Shown here: positions 1-9,868 of the stretch, piece by piece | How positions within the stretch are numbered: the stretch's first letter is position 1 | Layout: every line of letters begins with the position of its first letter | Assembly: GCF_032118995.1 (NCBI RefSeq) | Contig: NC_092666.1 | Coordinates: 13,342,501 to 13,406,500 of the forward strand | Source: Asterias amurensis | Taxonomy: Eukaryota; Echinodermata; Asteroidea; Forcipulatida; Asteriidae | DNA length: 64,000 bases | Direction of reading: 5' to 3' | Translations under genes and position numbers: made by a program | Notes under the pieces: model-generated | What the model was told of the DNA's origin: nothing | Databases searched by the model: none | What the model saw: only the letters and a program-made list of their open reading frames with translations

Positions 1-117
1 CGTCCTGTCACCTTGACATGGCTAGCTCTCTCTGGAGGAGAGGCTCCAGGGATGGGCGGACATTTAAGGTCGGCGGAGCCGACCCTTGCCCTTTGACCCA
101 AACTATAACTGGAGCGC
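1..117 (-). CDS. Partial exon of lysine/serine-rich protein gene (most 3' exon in window)
   Basis: The minus strand shows a strong acceptor (a T-rich tract ending TTTCACAG at 118-132) followed by a frame open to the window edge. It joins the exon at 648-793 in phase: that exon ends with AG, and the first G here completes an Arg codon. The decoded segment is RSSYSLGQRARVGSADLK followed by a Pro-rich stretch and SHVKVTG. It is Ser/Pro/Arg-rich like the neighbouring exons. The exon is cut by the window edge, so its end and any stop codon are not visible. Phase agreement and absence of stops over 38 codons support it; no homology is recognised. Confidence 0.55.
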
Positions 118-647
118 CTGTGAAAAAAAAAGACATGGACTATGACCTCACTGATGAAAAATCAAGGAATTTGATTGTGTGCAAAAAAATGCAGGAAATG
201 CTTGGCTTCTTTGTGGGCACTCTGACAAAAAGACCAAACCCAAACTCCCAACTCCCCTCGCGTTCTAGTGCCAACCACGCCTACATCCCAAGGGACTGTG
301 AAAAGGGTAACCCTGTTACAGCCCCAGGAGTAGGTGACAACGTGCCCCTGGTGGCAGTTTACAACAGGCCCCTGGTGGCAGTTTATTTTGAGTCGATAAC
401 CCTAATCAGTAAGGCTCCCTCATTTTGAATATGTGATGTTAGGCGATATCTCACACCAAAAAAAGTGTTTTCTGGTCTGCTCTACCAGCCATGCTCCTAG
501 TGGATGATACTATGTCTACATCCTTACTGACTGTGCAGAGAGTAACCCTGTTTCAGCCTTACAAGTAGGTGGCAACATGCTCACTTCACGACTTCTCATA
601 AAAAAAAAGATACTTGAGAAAACAAATTCTCAAGCTTCCAATCTTAC
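118..647. other. Intron with dispersed repeat M fragments
   Basis: This stretch separates two exons of the lysine/serine-rich gene. It contains two related blocks at about 301-345 and 541-580, each with AACCCTGTTnCAGCC and AGTAGGTGaCAACnTGC. A third, inverted copy lies at 10625-10664. A direct duplication of CCCCTGGTGGCAGTTTA occurs at about 344-360 and 369-386. No coding signal was seen on the plus strand. Confidence 0.45.
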
Positions 648-793
648 CTGCTAGCAGTCGATGACCCAGGCGACAGAGACCCGGACGTATCCTCAAACTG
701 CAGATTATCAACGCCATCGTAAAGATCCTCAATGCTGTGGAAACGGCGAGTAGTCAGCTGTCGACGAGAAAACGGTGGATTATGCGATGTAAC
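648..793 (-). CDS. Exon of lysine/serine-rich protein gene
   Basis: The minus-strand acceptor TTGTTGTCAG precedes the exon and the donor AG|GTAAGAT follows it. The 146-base exon enters in phase 0 and leaves in phase 2. It encodes VTSHNPPFSRRQLTTRRFHS, then IEDLYDGVDNLQFEDTSGS and a Ser-rich end. The acidic IEDLYDGVDNLQFED stretch is the least repetitive part of the whole protein and would make the best search query. The entry phase matches the exon at 1979-2100 and the exit phase matches the exon at 1-117. The function is unknown; it looks like a flexible basic segment with a short acidic motif. Confidence 0.65.
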
Positions 794-1978
794 CTGACAA
801 CAAAGAACATGAGAAAATGAAAAGACCGAAGACACTGCTTGATAATGCAAAAGAAATATTCAAAGTTTACAACAATTTCAAATCAAACCTGTTGACAAAG
901 AAAAACATTATGTGATGAAAAGACAGAAGACTGCTTGTGCAATGATGACATAAAATATTAAAAATTTACAAACATTTATAACAATTCAGGCCTTGAACTT
1001 TGTTCTTGAAGGGGCACAGCATTTTTTCTCTAGTAAGGGGCACTTCTAAGAGGAACATGTCAATTTGCAATGGCACTCTGCAAAAGGCACCGCAGCAAAA
1101 TCACAGGGCACCATGGTAATTGCTGTGGGTGCCGTGGATTATTTCAAGACCTGACATTCATAAGATTTGGAAGGTGAAAGTGAAACTGGTCACTGTGGTG
1201 GTTGGAGTGCTTGGCACCATTCTAAAAGTACTGGGGAAACATCTAGACGAAATAGGCCCAACTCTGGAGGTAGAACTGTTACAGGAGGCGCGCGGGGCAG
1301 GAGGAAAATTGCTGTGCCCCTTCATAAACAAAACACAAGGCCTGGGCCCAATTCCATAGAGCTGCTAAGCACTTAAATTTGCTTAGCATGAAATTTCTTC
1401 CTTGATAAAAACAGGTTTACCTACCACATTTCCACTTGTTGCATACTTTTTGTTACTGGTATTCAGCTGTTGTTTGCTCATCCTGAAAATCATGTGGAAA
1501 TTTGGTTGGCAATCCTGTTTTTATCGAGGTAGAAATTCCATGCTAAGCAAATTTTTGTGCTTAGCAGCTCTATGAAATTGAGCCCTGGTCATCATAGATT
1601 GTCCGCAAGCTACAGGCAAGCGAGGGCACCTTTGGCAGCCAGCCACATCGACCCATTTTTTCATGGAATCAGAGCCAGAGATTGGAAGTGAGAGATTTTT
1701 TTTTTGTGGAGGGAGGAAAACCGGATGGCCTGGAGAAAAACACTGACATTGTAGAGAGCCAAGGCACAGCTCTACTCACATGCCATAGCCAGGGATCCAA
1801 CCAGAGCCACATCGGCAAGATGGAGGTGAACGCTTTATGCGCAACCCCTAATGATTCCACCCCAAAAGATGTTGCAATACAAAACTTACATTATCCATTG
1901 CTCTTCCAAAGAATTTTTTTTCCATGACTAGAAAAAGAACACAATTACAATTTAAGCACATGTGCTGAGTTTTCTTAC
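794..1978. other. Intron containing one family E element
   Basis: This is an AT-rich intron of the lysine/serine-rich gene. Apart from the family E inverted-repeat element at 1342-1587 I see no exon-like open frame with usable splice sites. Confidence 0.4.
1342..1587. repeat. Family E foldback element, copy 1
   Basis: The ends are inverted: GGGCCCAATTCCATAGAGCTG on the left and the complement, ending GAAATTGAGCCC, on the right. The arms continue through the gcttagca and ttatcaagg-like blocks, giving a hairpin of about 245 bases. A close relative lies at 54384-54627. There is no coding capacity. Confidence 0.7.
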
Positions 1979-2100
1979 CTCGGTTTGTGGGTGTACTGCA
2001 CGAACGGGCTGCTGTCGCGTTTGGTGTTGTGGCTTACTCGGCGGGGATTTGACGCGCAAGTTGGCGTTGACATCTTTTTCTCCATAGCGTGAATAGTGAC
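1979..2100 (-). CDS. Exon of lysine/serine-rich protein gene
   Basis: On the minus strand the acceptor GATTGGCCAG precedes the exon and the donor GAG|GTAAGA follows. The 122-base exon carries two bases that complete a Gly codon split with the upstream exon, then 40 whole codons: HYSRYGEKDVNANLRVKS, then a Pro/Gln-rich stretch ending VHPQTE. Entry phase 2 of 3 and exit phase 0 agree with both neighbours. The composition is basic and rich in Gln and Pro, typical of disordered sequence. No family is recognised. Confidence 0.65.
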
Positions 2101-2304
2101 CTGGCCAATCAGATACAGTTTAAAAATTTCAATTCACATTATTTGGTGTGCAGTTTGTTACAATTTTTTATCAGTTTACCAATAATTAAAATAGACTCAT
2201 TTACAAAAGTTTACGTAAAATAGTTTTGTATTTTAACATGGACTCGATCCGTGTATGTTTCGACCTGAATCAGATGTCGGTAGAGTAAAAGGGTCTTAAG
2301 GGTG

Positions 2305-2555
2305 AGGAAGATGATCTCCCATCAAGGGAACTCGGCAAACTCCCACAAGGAGATATGAACACCAAGCTGGCAAACAGCCAATGTCTCTCATTCAAACATT
2401 AGTTTAAAGTCTATCATTATGAACATAATTGGACTGAATACAGAAATTGTTATTCAGTAACTAGACGACGATACTTGTGAAATCAGAAGTTAGCTTGGAG
2501 AATTCAAACCCACAACTTTGTGATTGCAAGTCAAAACCACTGGACCACAGTGAGT
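2305..2555 (-). mobile_element. tRNA-derived SINE, copy 1
   Basis: Read on the minus strand, the element begins near 2550 with GTCCAGTGGTTTTGACTTGC and a GTTGTGGGTTTGAATTC block. These resemble the A and B boxes of a tRNA-type RNA polymerase III promoter. The body then matches, with many substitutions, the copy at 52483-52765, including the AACACCAAGCTGGC and CCATCAAGGGAACTC segments seen on the plus strand. It is non-coding and dispersed. Confidence 0.6.
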
Positions 2556-2559
2556 AAAG

Positions 2560-2727
2560 CCTGGTTCATACTTCCTGCGTATGTGATATAAATTTTCACG
2601 TCACAAATTCACAATGAATAATTCCAATCAGTGGACTTGTGAGCAACTCCTGCAAAACATTTGCTGCAAAAACAGCCTTGCGACATCAAAATTCATATTG
2701 TATTTGCAGGAAGTATGAACCAGGCTC
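2560..2727. repeat. Family N short inverted-repeat element
   Basis: GCCTGGTTCATACTTCCTGC at 2560-2579 is perfectly complementary to GCAGGAAGTATGAACCAGGC at about 2707-2726. The 167-base length without an open frame fits a MITE. A half copy with the same end motif is at 57896-58020. Confidence 0.65.
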
Positions 2728-2756
2728 TATGGTACAACCTAGGCTCTAAGACAAAC

Positions 2757-3215
2757 CTTGGTTGTTGTCCAAGATGTTATTTCCAGCTTGAACAGCACGC
2801 CATGACGGTGGACGTGCTTTCAACGACGGTGTATAATCCGTACGTGGGTGGCCGCTGGGAGGGCGGGGGGTCCTCGTACCAGCTGGCGACGCCCTCGTCA
2901 CGGATGACGACGACGGGGAAGGGGATGACGCTCTGGATTGTTGATGCACCGTGACGGGGGAATGGCGCTCAGATCGATACGACATTCCTGCTACATCGTC
3001 AGTGCTCACTGGGTCCTCTACGCTAGGGACGGCATCAGCGGACTGACTGTCAAGAGAACCTCCAATGGGTGTGGTGGTTACTCTGCGATGGCTGGGACTG
3101 GTCGTCTGGACGGGGAGGAAACATCCAGGGTGGGTCGGGTCGTGACTGGACGAGCTGGCGGAGTAGTAGTCGGACGAAGCAGACAAATGGGGGTTGTCTA
3201 CAGCCTCATCTAAGC
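2757..3215 (-). CDS. Large Ser/Pro/Thr-rich exon of lysine/serine-rich protein gene
   Basis: The minus-strand acceptor TTGCTTCAAAAG and donor CAAG|GTTTGT bound a 459-base exon: 2 bases, 152 codons, 1 base. It reads GLDEAVDNPHLSASSDYYSA, then long Ser-, Pro- and Thr-rich stretches, and ends NNILDNNQ. It enters in phase 1 from the exon at 6245-6843 and leaves in phase 1 into 1979-2100, completing Gly codons at both joins. The composition suggests an intrinsically disordered, phosphorylation-prone region. No catalytic or folded domain is visible and no family is recognised. Confidence 0.7.
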
Positions 3216-3429
3216 CTTTTGAAGCAAAAATAAAAAACATGATCAAAATATTCGTGGATTTAGCCTTCGAGAGACTCTGCTAGGGTCAAAAAGTCAAGCC
3301 ATTTGGTGAATTTATACCATTTAGTGGACACTGACAAAATGTAGTCTATTTGGTTGGTAAGCACTTTATAAGTTCAGCTAAATTTATTCTCTCAAAATCG
3401 AATGCCTAGACATCGTTGATGAAGTAATA

Positions 3430-3606
3430 GACCGATCCATTAAGCTCAGCCCCACGGCGTATTGACCAACAAAAGTCTGACACTATATAGTCCGGCATAC
3501 ATGCGCAATGCTTGGCGCGCGTGGCAGAGTTGTGCAGAATGGCATTGGAGAGACGTGAGCTCTTGCTCACACGTGCGCCGTGGGCGAAGCCTAATGGATC
3601 CGTGTA
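3430..3606. repeat. Family H inverted-repeat element, copy 1
   Basis: The ends are GACCGATCCATTA on the left and TAATGGATCCGTGTAT on the right, in inverted orientation. The interior carries diverged arms (AGCTCAGCCCCACGG and CCGTGGGCGAAGCC). A cleaner copy is at 44233-44395. Confidence 0.6.
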
Positions 3607-4560
3607 TTGTGCTTCAAGTACTGATCATGTGTAAAGTATAAATCCAGCTTATACAATAGGGGACAAAAACAACAACAATCTGTTTTGAGATATTAATGAT
3701 CATGAGAACTATTTCAAAAGTCTAAACATCAAATCTACCTAAATGCACTAAATAAGGCTATTTTCTACAGGCTTTCCTCGATAGCTCATTGTACCCTGAA
3801 CTGTTTAAACTTGGTAAAATATATTTGGCCTACTCTGATGAAAGATTACAGCCTGCCTTCTTTACAAATGCCATGACACTCTGCCATTAAAACAAAGAAC
3901 ACAACAGGCCAACGTTAGTGGTGAACGCAAGCATGAAAACAGTGGACTGACCAAACATGTGTTAGTACCTGTGCACAAACATGACAAAGCAAAAACTAAT
4001 AGGGTTTTTCGCCAAAAGTTACTATCAAAGTTGTGTTCTCTTTTCTCTTAGGCCTACATGTTTACTAAAACCTGAAACCAAAAAGTGCACTAATTCCTTA
4101 TTTATATAAACCATCACATCATTTGATTGGTGAAGACACATGTCATGTGTCATCTTTTGTTTTGCCACAATTTTTTCCACAGTGTTCCAAAACTTAATGG
4201 ATAAATATAGGAAGTTTCACAGGGTAATTCCCCGAAAATTCCAAACATGTTTAGGTCGGTATAAAGTCGTGTCACAGCGGACAAAAGTTGGTCGGTGTCG
4301 TGTCTACGTATGGAGTTGTCCACGTTGTTTAGAGGTGGTTTTGGGAGTGGGGGTCGAGACGGGTGGATCAGTTTTCTATTTTTTTTATTATAACAATTTC
4401 AAATGACCAGGATCTTTTTTGTAAGTTATTAAAACAACTAGGCCTACTGAAGGCATTTTGATCTTGCTTTGTCGCGGACTCAATGAAATCTCAGCTCTTC
4501 CATTTTACCTGAGTTCGCCTTGTGAAATGGAACAGTCCACAGTACACCTTGTGATTATTA

Positions 4561-4732
4561 TACAAAATAATGAATGTTTATGAGTGCAATGGTGCGAATA
4601 TGTTCATGAGTTGAAAGATGGAATGTTCTATTCAAGGAGGCGGAGCCAAGTTGAATGGAGCACTCCATCTTTTGACGAATGAAAATATTTTCACCATTGC
4701 ATGAATGAAAATTATTCATTATTTGTTTTATA
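4561..4732. repeat. Foldback element around GGAGGCGGAGCC
   Basis: The left arm (ataatgaatgtttatgagtg and AAGATGGAATG) is complementary, with differences, to the right arm (GAGCACTCCATCTTTTGA and aaaattattcattattt). The two arms flank a short GGAGGCGGAGCC centre. It has no open frame of note, so it is probably a MITE. Confidence 0.5.
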
Positions 4733-4737
4733 TAACA

Positions 4738-5103
4738 TCCAAGTAGATCTTTGTCATTTTGATTGGAGGATACAACTTTCAAAACGAATAAAGTGTAGGC
4801 CTACAATTTTTAATTGTGAAATTACACCCGTTTCTTTTGGGTCGGCATGTTGGATTCAACAGTGACAAAGTGCGTTTTGTACAGCTATTTTGAGACACGC
4901 AGATGCTGAATGTAGTATGTGCCTTGTAACACTGCTGTGTTACCAATTACTAGACATGCGCACGCAGTGATGTTTTACTCAGCGTGCAATAGTACTTTTC
5001 GGATGGAACGAAAAATGCACGGTGAATGACGTAGCCTGCAATGGTACTTTTATTTGCCATCAAGTGACATACAATCCTCCAATCTAATGACAAGGATCTG
5101 CTT
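4738..5103. repeat. Foldback element with AGATCTTTGTCATTTTGATT ends
   Basis: The block at 4738-4770 (CCAAGTAGATCTTTGTCATT) is complementary to 5073-5103 (ATCCTCCAATCTAATGACAA followed by GGATCTGCTTG). The intervening 300 bases show weaker complementarity. Its left edge lies directly against the preceding foldback. Confidence 0.45.
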
Positions 5104-5272
5104 GTGTGTAAATATAAAATCAGATAATAAGTGACAATGTTATCATTGGCATCAACCTACCATCCCACCTTCCAGTAAAGCTGACCCATTTATCCTACTA
5201 ACAAACTTCAGAAAGAAACAGGAACAAAGGAACAAACTGTGAAGTTTACCTTTGTTCAAAAGACAATGACGC

Positions 5273-5608
5273 TAGTGGACACTATTGGTAACTTCTCAAA
5301 ATAATTATTAGCATAAAACATTGTGAGAAACGGCTCCCTCTGAAGTAACGTAGTTTTAGAGAAAGAAATATTTTCCACGAATTTGATTTCGAGACCTCAA
5401 GTTTAGAATTTGAGGTCTCGAAATCAAGCATCTGAAAGCACACAACTTCGTTTGACAGGGGTGTTTTTTAATTCATTATTATCTCGCAACTTCGACGACC
5501 GATTGAGCTCAAACTTTCACAGGTTTTTTATTTTATGCATATATGTTCATGTACACCAGGTGAGAAGACTGGTCTTAGACAATTACCAATAGTGTCCAGT
5601 GTCTTTAA
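5273..5608 (-). mobile_element. Family A MITE, copy 1
   Basis: The ends are TAGTGGACACTATTGGTAAC and ACCAATAGTGTCCAGTGTCTTTAA. The centre carries the hallmark palindrome, TGATTTCGAGACCTCAA against TTGAGGTCTCGAAATCA. It is in the reverse orientation compared with copies that begin TTGTCAAAGAC. Confidence 0.8.
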
Positions 5609-6244
5609 TCTTGTATGCAAAGAAGCTGAGAATGATTAGTATGTACACAAGTGAGAACAATGGATGTCAGTTGGGAGATGATGCTGAAAGTGAAAAGAAA
5701 CAAAACACAAAGAAAAAGAAAGAGGAAAGCAAAACTTCAACGACTCAGATGTTTTGACAATTTCAAACAAACTTGATCCAAGGCTTGATCTGCAGGTAAA
5801 CCATATTGGATGCACTGGACCTCCTCCTGATGTATTTTTCTCACATTTTTAAGAATCCATAGTCATCTTGTTTTTTTTATCTCTGAAACGGAAAGTGTTC
5901 ACATAGACAAAAATACCGCACACATAGTTTGATGATCCGTCACTCCAAGGCGAGCTTGCCGCTGATGACGCTAATTGGGTACGTCACTGCTTTCACTGAA
6001 GTAGAGAAACCAAATTAAAGTCCTTCAAGGCTCCTCATTATTGTTTCAGAGTCACACTAATCACGTAAATCCTTGCAAAATTTGCTAATTCTATTTTGTC
6101 CTTGCAAAGAATGCTGACAAAAATACCATCTACAGTTCTACACCTAGATGATCATTATTATTGCAAATGATAATTTCGAGGTTTAGCAAAACTGATGGGC
6201 TTTGCAAGACGAAGCGTTTGTTTTTTCTTTAAACTGTTGCTTAC

Positions 6245-6843
6245 CACAAGTCGGCTTTTTGCCTTGCTCATTTGAGTGGTCAGACATGGACTCTGTCGTC
6301 AGCGTCTCACGACCGCTGCTCGATGTTTCTGGGGAGTGAACTTTCTTTGAGTGCTTCTTGGTGCTCTTCCCAGCACGTCGCTGAGCTTTCTTTTCCTTTT
6401 CCTTCTCCTTGGCTGCATTCTTAGCGTACCGCTTTGCAGCCTTCTTCCTCTGTCGCTCTGCCTCCTTTACCTCTCTCCGCTCCTTCTCCTTCTGCTGAGC
6501 AAGTTGCTTAGCAGCTTTCTTCTCAGCCCTCTTAGCACTCTTCTTGGAGGGTGGCTTGGTCTCGATAGCCACCTCCTCCTTCAGTTCACTTACGTCTTGA
6601 TTCACATGGTCCTCGTGAATCTCGACATTGGGATTGGTATGTGCCAAAACCTTGACGCTCGCAGTGGGTCCTGCGACCGGTCCTCCGTTGACCTGGTTGT
6701 TGAGGTCAATTTCTGAAGGTACGACGTCTGGTTCGCACAGACAGGATGCTCTTTTGAATTTGCGGATGACATTGCATACCCTCCCCTTTGGTGGCCTTTC
6801 GGCCCTCACCGTATCCACTCTGCCTGGGCTGGTGGTGCTTACC
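6245..6843 (-). CDS. Lysine-rich coiled-coil exon of unrecognised protein
   Basis: The donor TTGTG|GTAAGC lies at the lower edge. The upper edge is placed at acceptor TCTGACCAAAG|GG, giving 1 base, 199 codons and 1 base; the acceptor at 6830 (CACCAG) is an alternative. The encoded segment starts VSTTSPGRVDTVRAERPPKG. Its middle (residues about 95-170) is a charged run of Lys, Glu, Arg and Ala with AEKKAAKQLAQQKEKERREV-like heptads, typical of a single alpha-helix or coiled coil. It ends in a Ser/Thr-rich segment and KKPTC. No ATG occurs early, so a coding exon must lie upstream. No function is assigned. The plus-strand Leu-rich frames here are its shadow. Confidence 0.7.
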
Positions 6844-7261
6844 CTTTGGTCAGAGGGACGGCGGATATAGTCAAAGTACAAAATGTTGGCTAAACGTTCT
6901 CAGCAAACACAGTGGCTTAGTTTACAGTTGCTCGACTGATCGCTCTTGTTTTTGCTAAACAAATTTGCTAAATACGTACTGTGGTGTTAGAGGAGTATGG
7001 AAGGAAGAAGAATGGACGACGTTAGATGTGATGTTAGTAATGACTATGAAAATCATGCAGGTGATGGGAATATGTAACACTAACAGGAACATTTAACAAC
7101 ATTTAGGAAAGTAAGGAATGAGAGCTTTGAAAATAGAAAAGGGGTTAACTTGGAATGTAAATGAGGTGAGGGATGCATTAAAAAAGGCACGTAGTATACT
7201 TTTGGTAATTGTCAAGAACCAGTATCCTCGCTTAGTGGATCCAAGCATAAATGGTATTTAA

Positions 7262-7665
7262 ATAAATACCAAATTTGGATATTTGGGCTTAAAGGATTTG
7301 GGTACTTTTTGTAACACAAAACACAATGTCCACAGATTGACATTAACTTTACATTGTTTGAAGTTAATGATAGTAGAAAGCATACCTTTAAAAAAATTAG
7401 GTGCTGAGGTGCTGTAGTTTTTGAGAAATGAGTAAAACAATGTCATGAAAATACGTTTGTACATGCTAAGTTAATTTTTGTCTCATGATCACTGAGACAA
7501 AAATTATTTTCATGACATTGTTTTACTCATTTCTCAAAAACTTCAGCACCCCAGCAAATAATATTTTCAGGGAAGCTTTTTACTACCATTGTCTTCAAAT
7601 TTTGTAAGTTTAGTGTAAATCTGTAGACATTGTGTTTTTTTGTCCTACAAAGTTACAAGTAGTCT
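7262..7665. repeat. Family P foldback element, copy 1
   Basis: The two halves are inverted around a TTTTTGTCTCATGATCACTG palindrome at about 7476-7500. The arms include TTTTGAGAAATGAGTAAAAC on the left and its complement on the right, with ACAATGTCCACAG-type outer blocks. Right-half relatives occur at about 29165-29335 and 35145-35355. Confidence 0.65.
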
Positions 7666-8761
7666 TGGCCCAAGACATCAGTGATCAACTGTGGATTGTA
7701 AATCATTATAGATAAATTCCATCAAGTGCACTATAAGATGAATGATACGGGTATAAATTAACATGCATGCGCACAAGGCTAAATACGCAAAGTGGCTAGA
7801 TCATTTCATAGTGCAAAGTCAGTAGCAATATAAATGTTTGTTACTTTTATTAGTGTGTTAGAAATGAATTAAAATGCATTCAGTAAGGGAATACATAGGT
7901 TTAAGCTCAGTAAATTTCACACACTAAGTATTATTCTTAAAGAAAAAAAATAGTTTACAATACAGTTCTTTATAAATAATAAAAAATGGAAAAAAAGTAC
8001 ACTTTAAAATATTAAAAAAAACACAGATTTAACAATGACATGAAAAAATGCTAATAAGAAATATAAAAAAATAATGTAAAAAACTGAAATAAACAAAACT
8101 AGTAAAAGTTAAAACAAATTATAATAAATTATACACAAACAAAATGTTTTTATAAATAAAAAATGAATCAAAGTCATTTCATTCACTAAAATCTTTCTCA
8201 TTTGTTCATAAAACAACAAAAAATACCAATCTATATACTTGTCATTACAAAGTCTTCAAAGATGTGAACAATAACATGAAGGCAGAATGGACAATAGTCA
8301 CAAAAACAATGGTGTCTTTTTATTTTTAATTAACAAAACAAAAATCACAAAGGTTTACCACTAAAAAGTATTTATTATTAGGCCTATATAAATTATTATA
8401 AACATCAAGGCCTAACAAAACCTAAACTTGTAATATTCTAGCTATTTTATGCTCTATTTTATAAAAAATTACTGATAAAATGTTCACACAATCCACTACC
8501 ACCATAATGTAATTCAGCGTGTTTTGCAGTTCGGCCCATGGGTCACAGCGGGCCTTTGAACGGTGGGGCATTGAGCGCGCGACACGCTCCACACACATAG
8601 AGACAGACACAAACGGGGGTCATGAAAACATAATTTTTTTCTCACAATTCATCAACAATTTAAACCCTTCCATTGGGCACAAAATTCACTTAAAATTACA
8701 TCAACGGCTTTAAAAGATTATAATCTTTCTGTAAATATTTGTATAATTAAAAATAACTTAC

Positions 8762-8905
8762 CTCTAGTGGCAATAAAAAGGTTTTCCTTGAAACAAAATT
8801 CACTGAAAATACTTCCTATTTGCAGGCGACATAATATCTGTTTGAAGCGCATGCGCAACCCGGCTATTGTCATAGAAACGACCCTCGGATTCTTCAACAC
8901 TAGAC
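8762..8905 (-). other. Candidate 5' exon of a minus-strand transcript
   Basis: The donor CTAGAG|GTAAGTT at the lower edge is close to consensus, and the upstream 140 bases are richer in CpG than the surroundings. If it belongs to the lysine/serine-rich gene it would be a 5' UTR exon, because the frame needed to join the exon at 6245-6843 meets a TAG. An alternative open frame beginning MTIAGLRMRFK ends in phase 1 and so does not join that exon either. There is no transcript evidence. Confidence 0.3.
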
Positions 8906-9174
8906 CATTGCTAGACGTCTAGGTTCCGCAACCAGCGGGGAGACACCACACTATGCTAAAGTTGATGCGCTAAAAAATGATGTAGCGGCTTCAGGTGGTG
9001 GTACGCTGAGTCATCCATAAAATATGCACAAATTTGCAACTCAAAAAAAAATTGTGTATTACATGTATTATGACCTGGGATCTTCAGCGTTTATTTTAGG
9101 AGACTTTATACATTTGTTTTAGGAGTTGCAGTTACATCCACACGTCTCTCGGCTTCTATAGCACGCCTAGTACT

Positions 9175-9226
9175 ATTTCGGTTTCGTCTGGCTATCGGGG
9201 AGACGATAGCCGGACGAAACCGAAAT
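9175..9226. other. Near-perfect 23-bp hairpin
   Basis: ATTTCGGTTTCGTCTGGCTA at 9175 (arm 9175-9197) pairs with arm 9204-9226 across a 6-base loop (GGGAGA). Only one position is not a Watson-Crick pair, and it can form G-U in RNA. It is shorter than a usual animal miRNA precursor. It may be a decayed MITE core or a structured RNA. Confidence 0.6.
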
Positions 9227-9626
9227 AAATTAGTTCCAGGAGTAGGGAAAACTCATCTTTTTGAACAGATTTTACTTCTTGGTTTTTAACTGAACTCTGT
9301 TGTAAAGGTTTTTAAAAGGTTGAGATGTGAGACTGGCAATTTATATGTTTTCAATTTATTATGTCTAGAAACGGGTCTCAGAGGTTAGTACCGTCTTTTG
9401 AATCACCCTCATCCTATCCATGCTAATTTCCCATAATTGTGCAGAATCTCCGGCTCCGACCGCCGCGCCGCGCCGGCGGGACAGACGTGCACCTCTCCTA
9501 GCTGGCGGCATTCGAGTAGGGCGCCCTCTCGCCTATGGGTCAAATGGCAGAATGTCAGCAGACAACTCGTCCGTTGGGGTCTCCACTTTTGCTTATCCTG
9601 TGCATCGCTGCGTGTGTTTTCATCAC

Positions 9627-9868
9627 AGGGTGCGTTCGATTAGTCGGGTGAGCCCCTGGCAAGCTCTTGTGAGCCCCTGACAAGATCACTCACCGCTCTC
9701 GCCTCGTAGTGACGTCATGCACCTGGGGCCAGCTAGCCCCACTGACCCACTCCACAAGCAGGGCACTGGGGGCGGACCCGGGTGAGCCCCTGGAATGACG
9801 TCAAAGCTATTCGAACGCACCGGGGCAGACCGGGGTTGACCCTGGGAAGCTAAACGAACGTACACGTA
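9627..9868. mobile_element. Family K inverted-repeat element, copy 1
   Basis: The left end reads GGGTGCGTTCGATTAGTCGG and the right end reads CCTGGGAAGCTAAACGAACG, with arms rich in GTGAGCCCCTGG-type blocks and GACGTCA. Three further copies cluster at 62149-63083. It is unusually GC-rich for this window. Confidence 0.7.

Larger units (their letters stand above)
2101..2756. other. Intron with a SINE and an N-type foldback
   Basis: This intron of the lysine/serine-rich gene is largely occupied by a tRNA-derived SINE copy (2305-2555) and a short inverted-repeat element (2560-2727). I see no further exon. Confidence 0.4.
3216..6244. other. Long intron filled with inverted-repeat elements
   Basis: This is the intron between two phase-matched exons of the lysine/serine-rich gene. 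It holds a family H element (3430-3606), two adjacent foldbacks (4561-4732 and 4738-5103) and a family A copy (5273-5608). At 3610-4560 and 5610-6240 I see no repeat or coding signal. Confidence 0.4.
6844..9174. other. Gene-poor AT-rich stretch with one foldback and a possible first exon
   Basis: Between 6844 and 7261 and between 7666 and 8500 I see only AT-rich sequence without exon signals. A family P foldback occupies 7262-7665. A strong minus-strand donor lies at 8761 below a GC-richer block. Confidence 0.35.

Noticed and set aside
291..316. An alternative acceptor CCCTTTTCACAG on the minus strand near 300 that could end the lysine/serine-rich gene after about 10 codons.
   Set aside because: It lies in a dispersed repeat M block, and the acceptor at 118 gives a long open frame in the same required phase. 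It cannot be fully excluded without RNA.
6351..6870. Plus-strand Leu-rich open frames opposite the lysine-rich exon.
   Set aside because: They are the antisense of Lys/Glu codon runs and have no splice or start context. The minus-strand frame is phase-matched with other exons.
9420..9680. A GC-rich stretch with open frames that might be a CpG island promoter or coding exon.
   Set aside because: The frames run into a family K element and show no splice sites. The GC richness is short and partly due to K.
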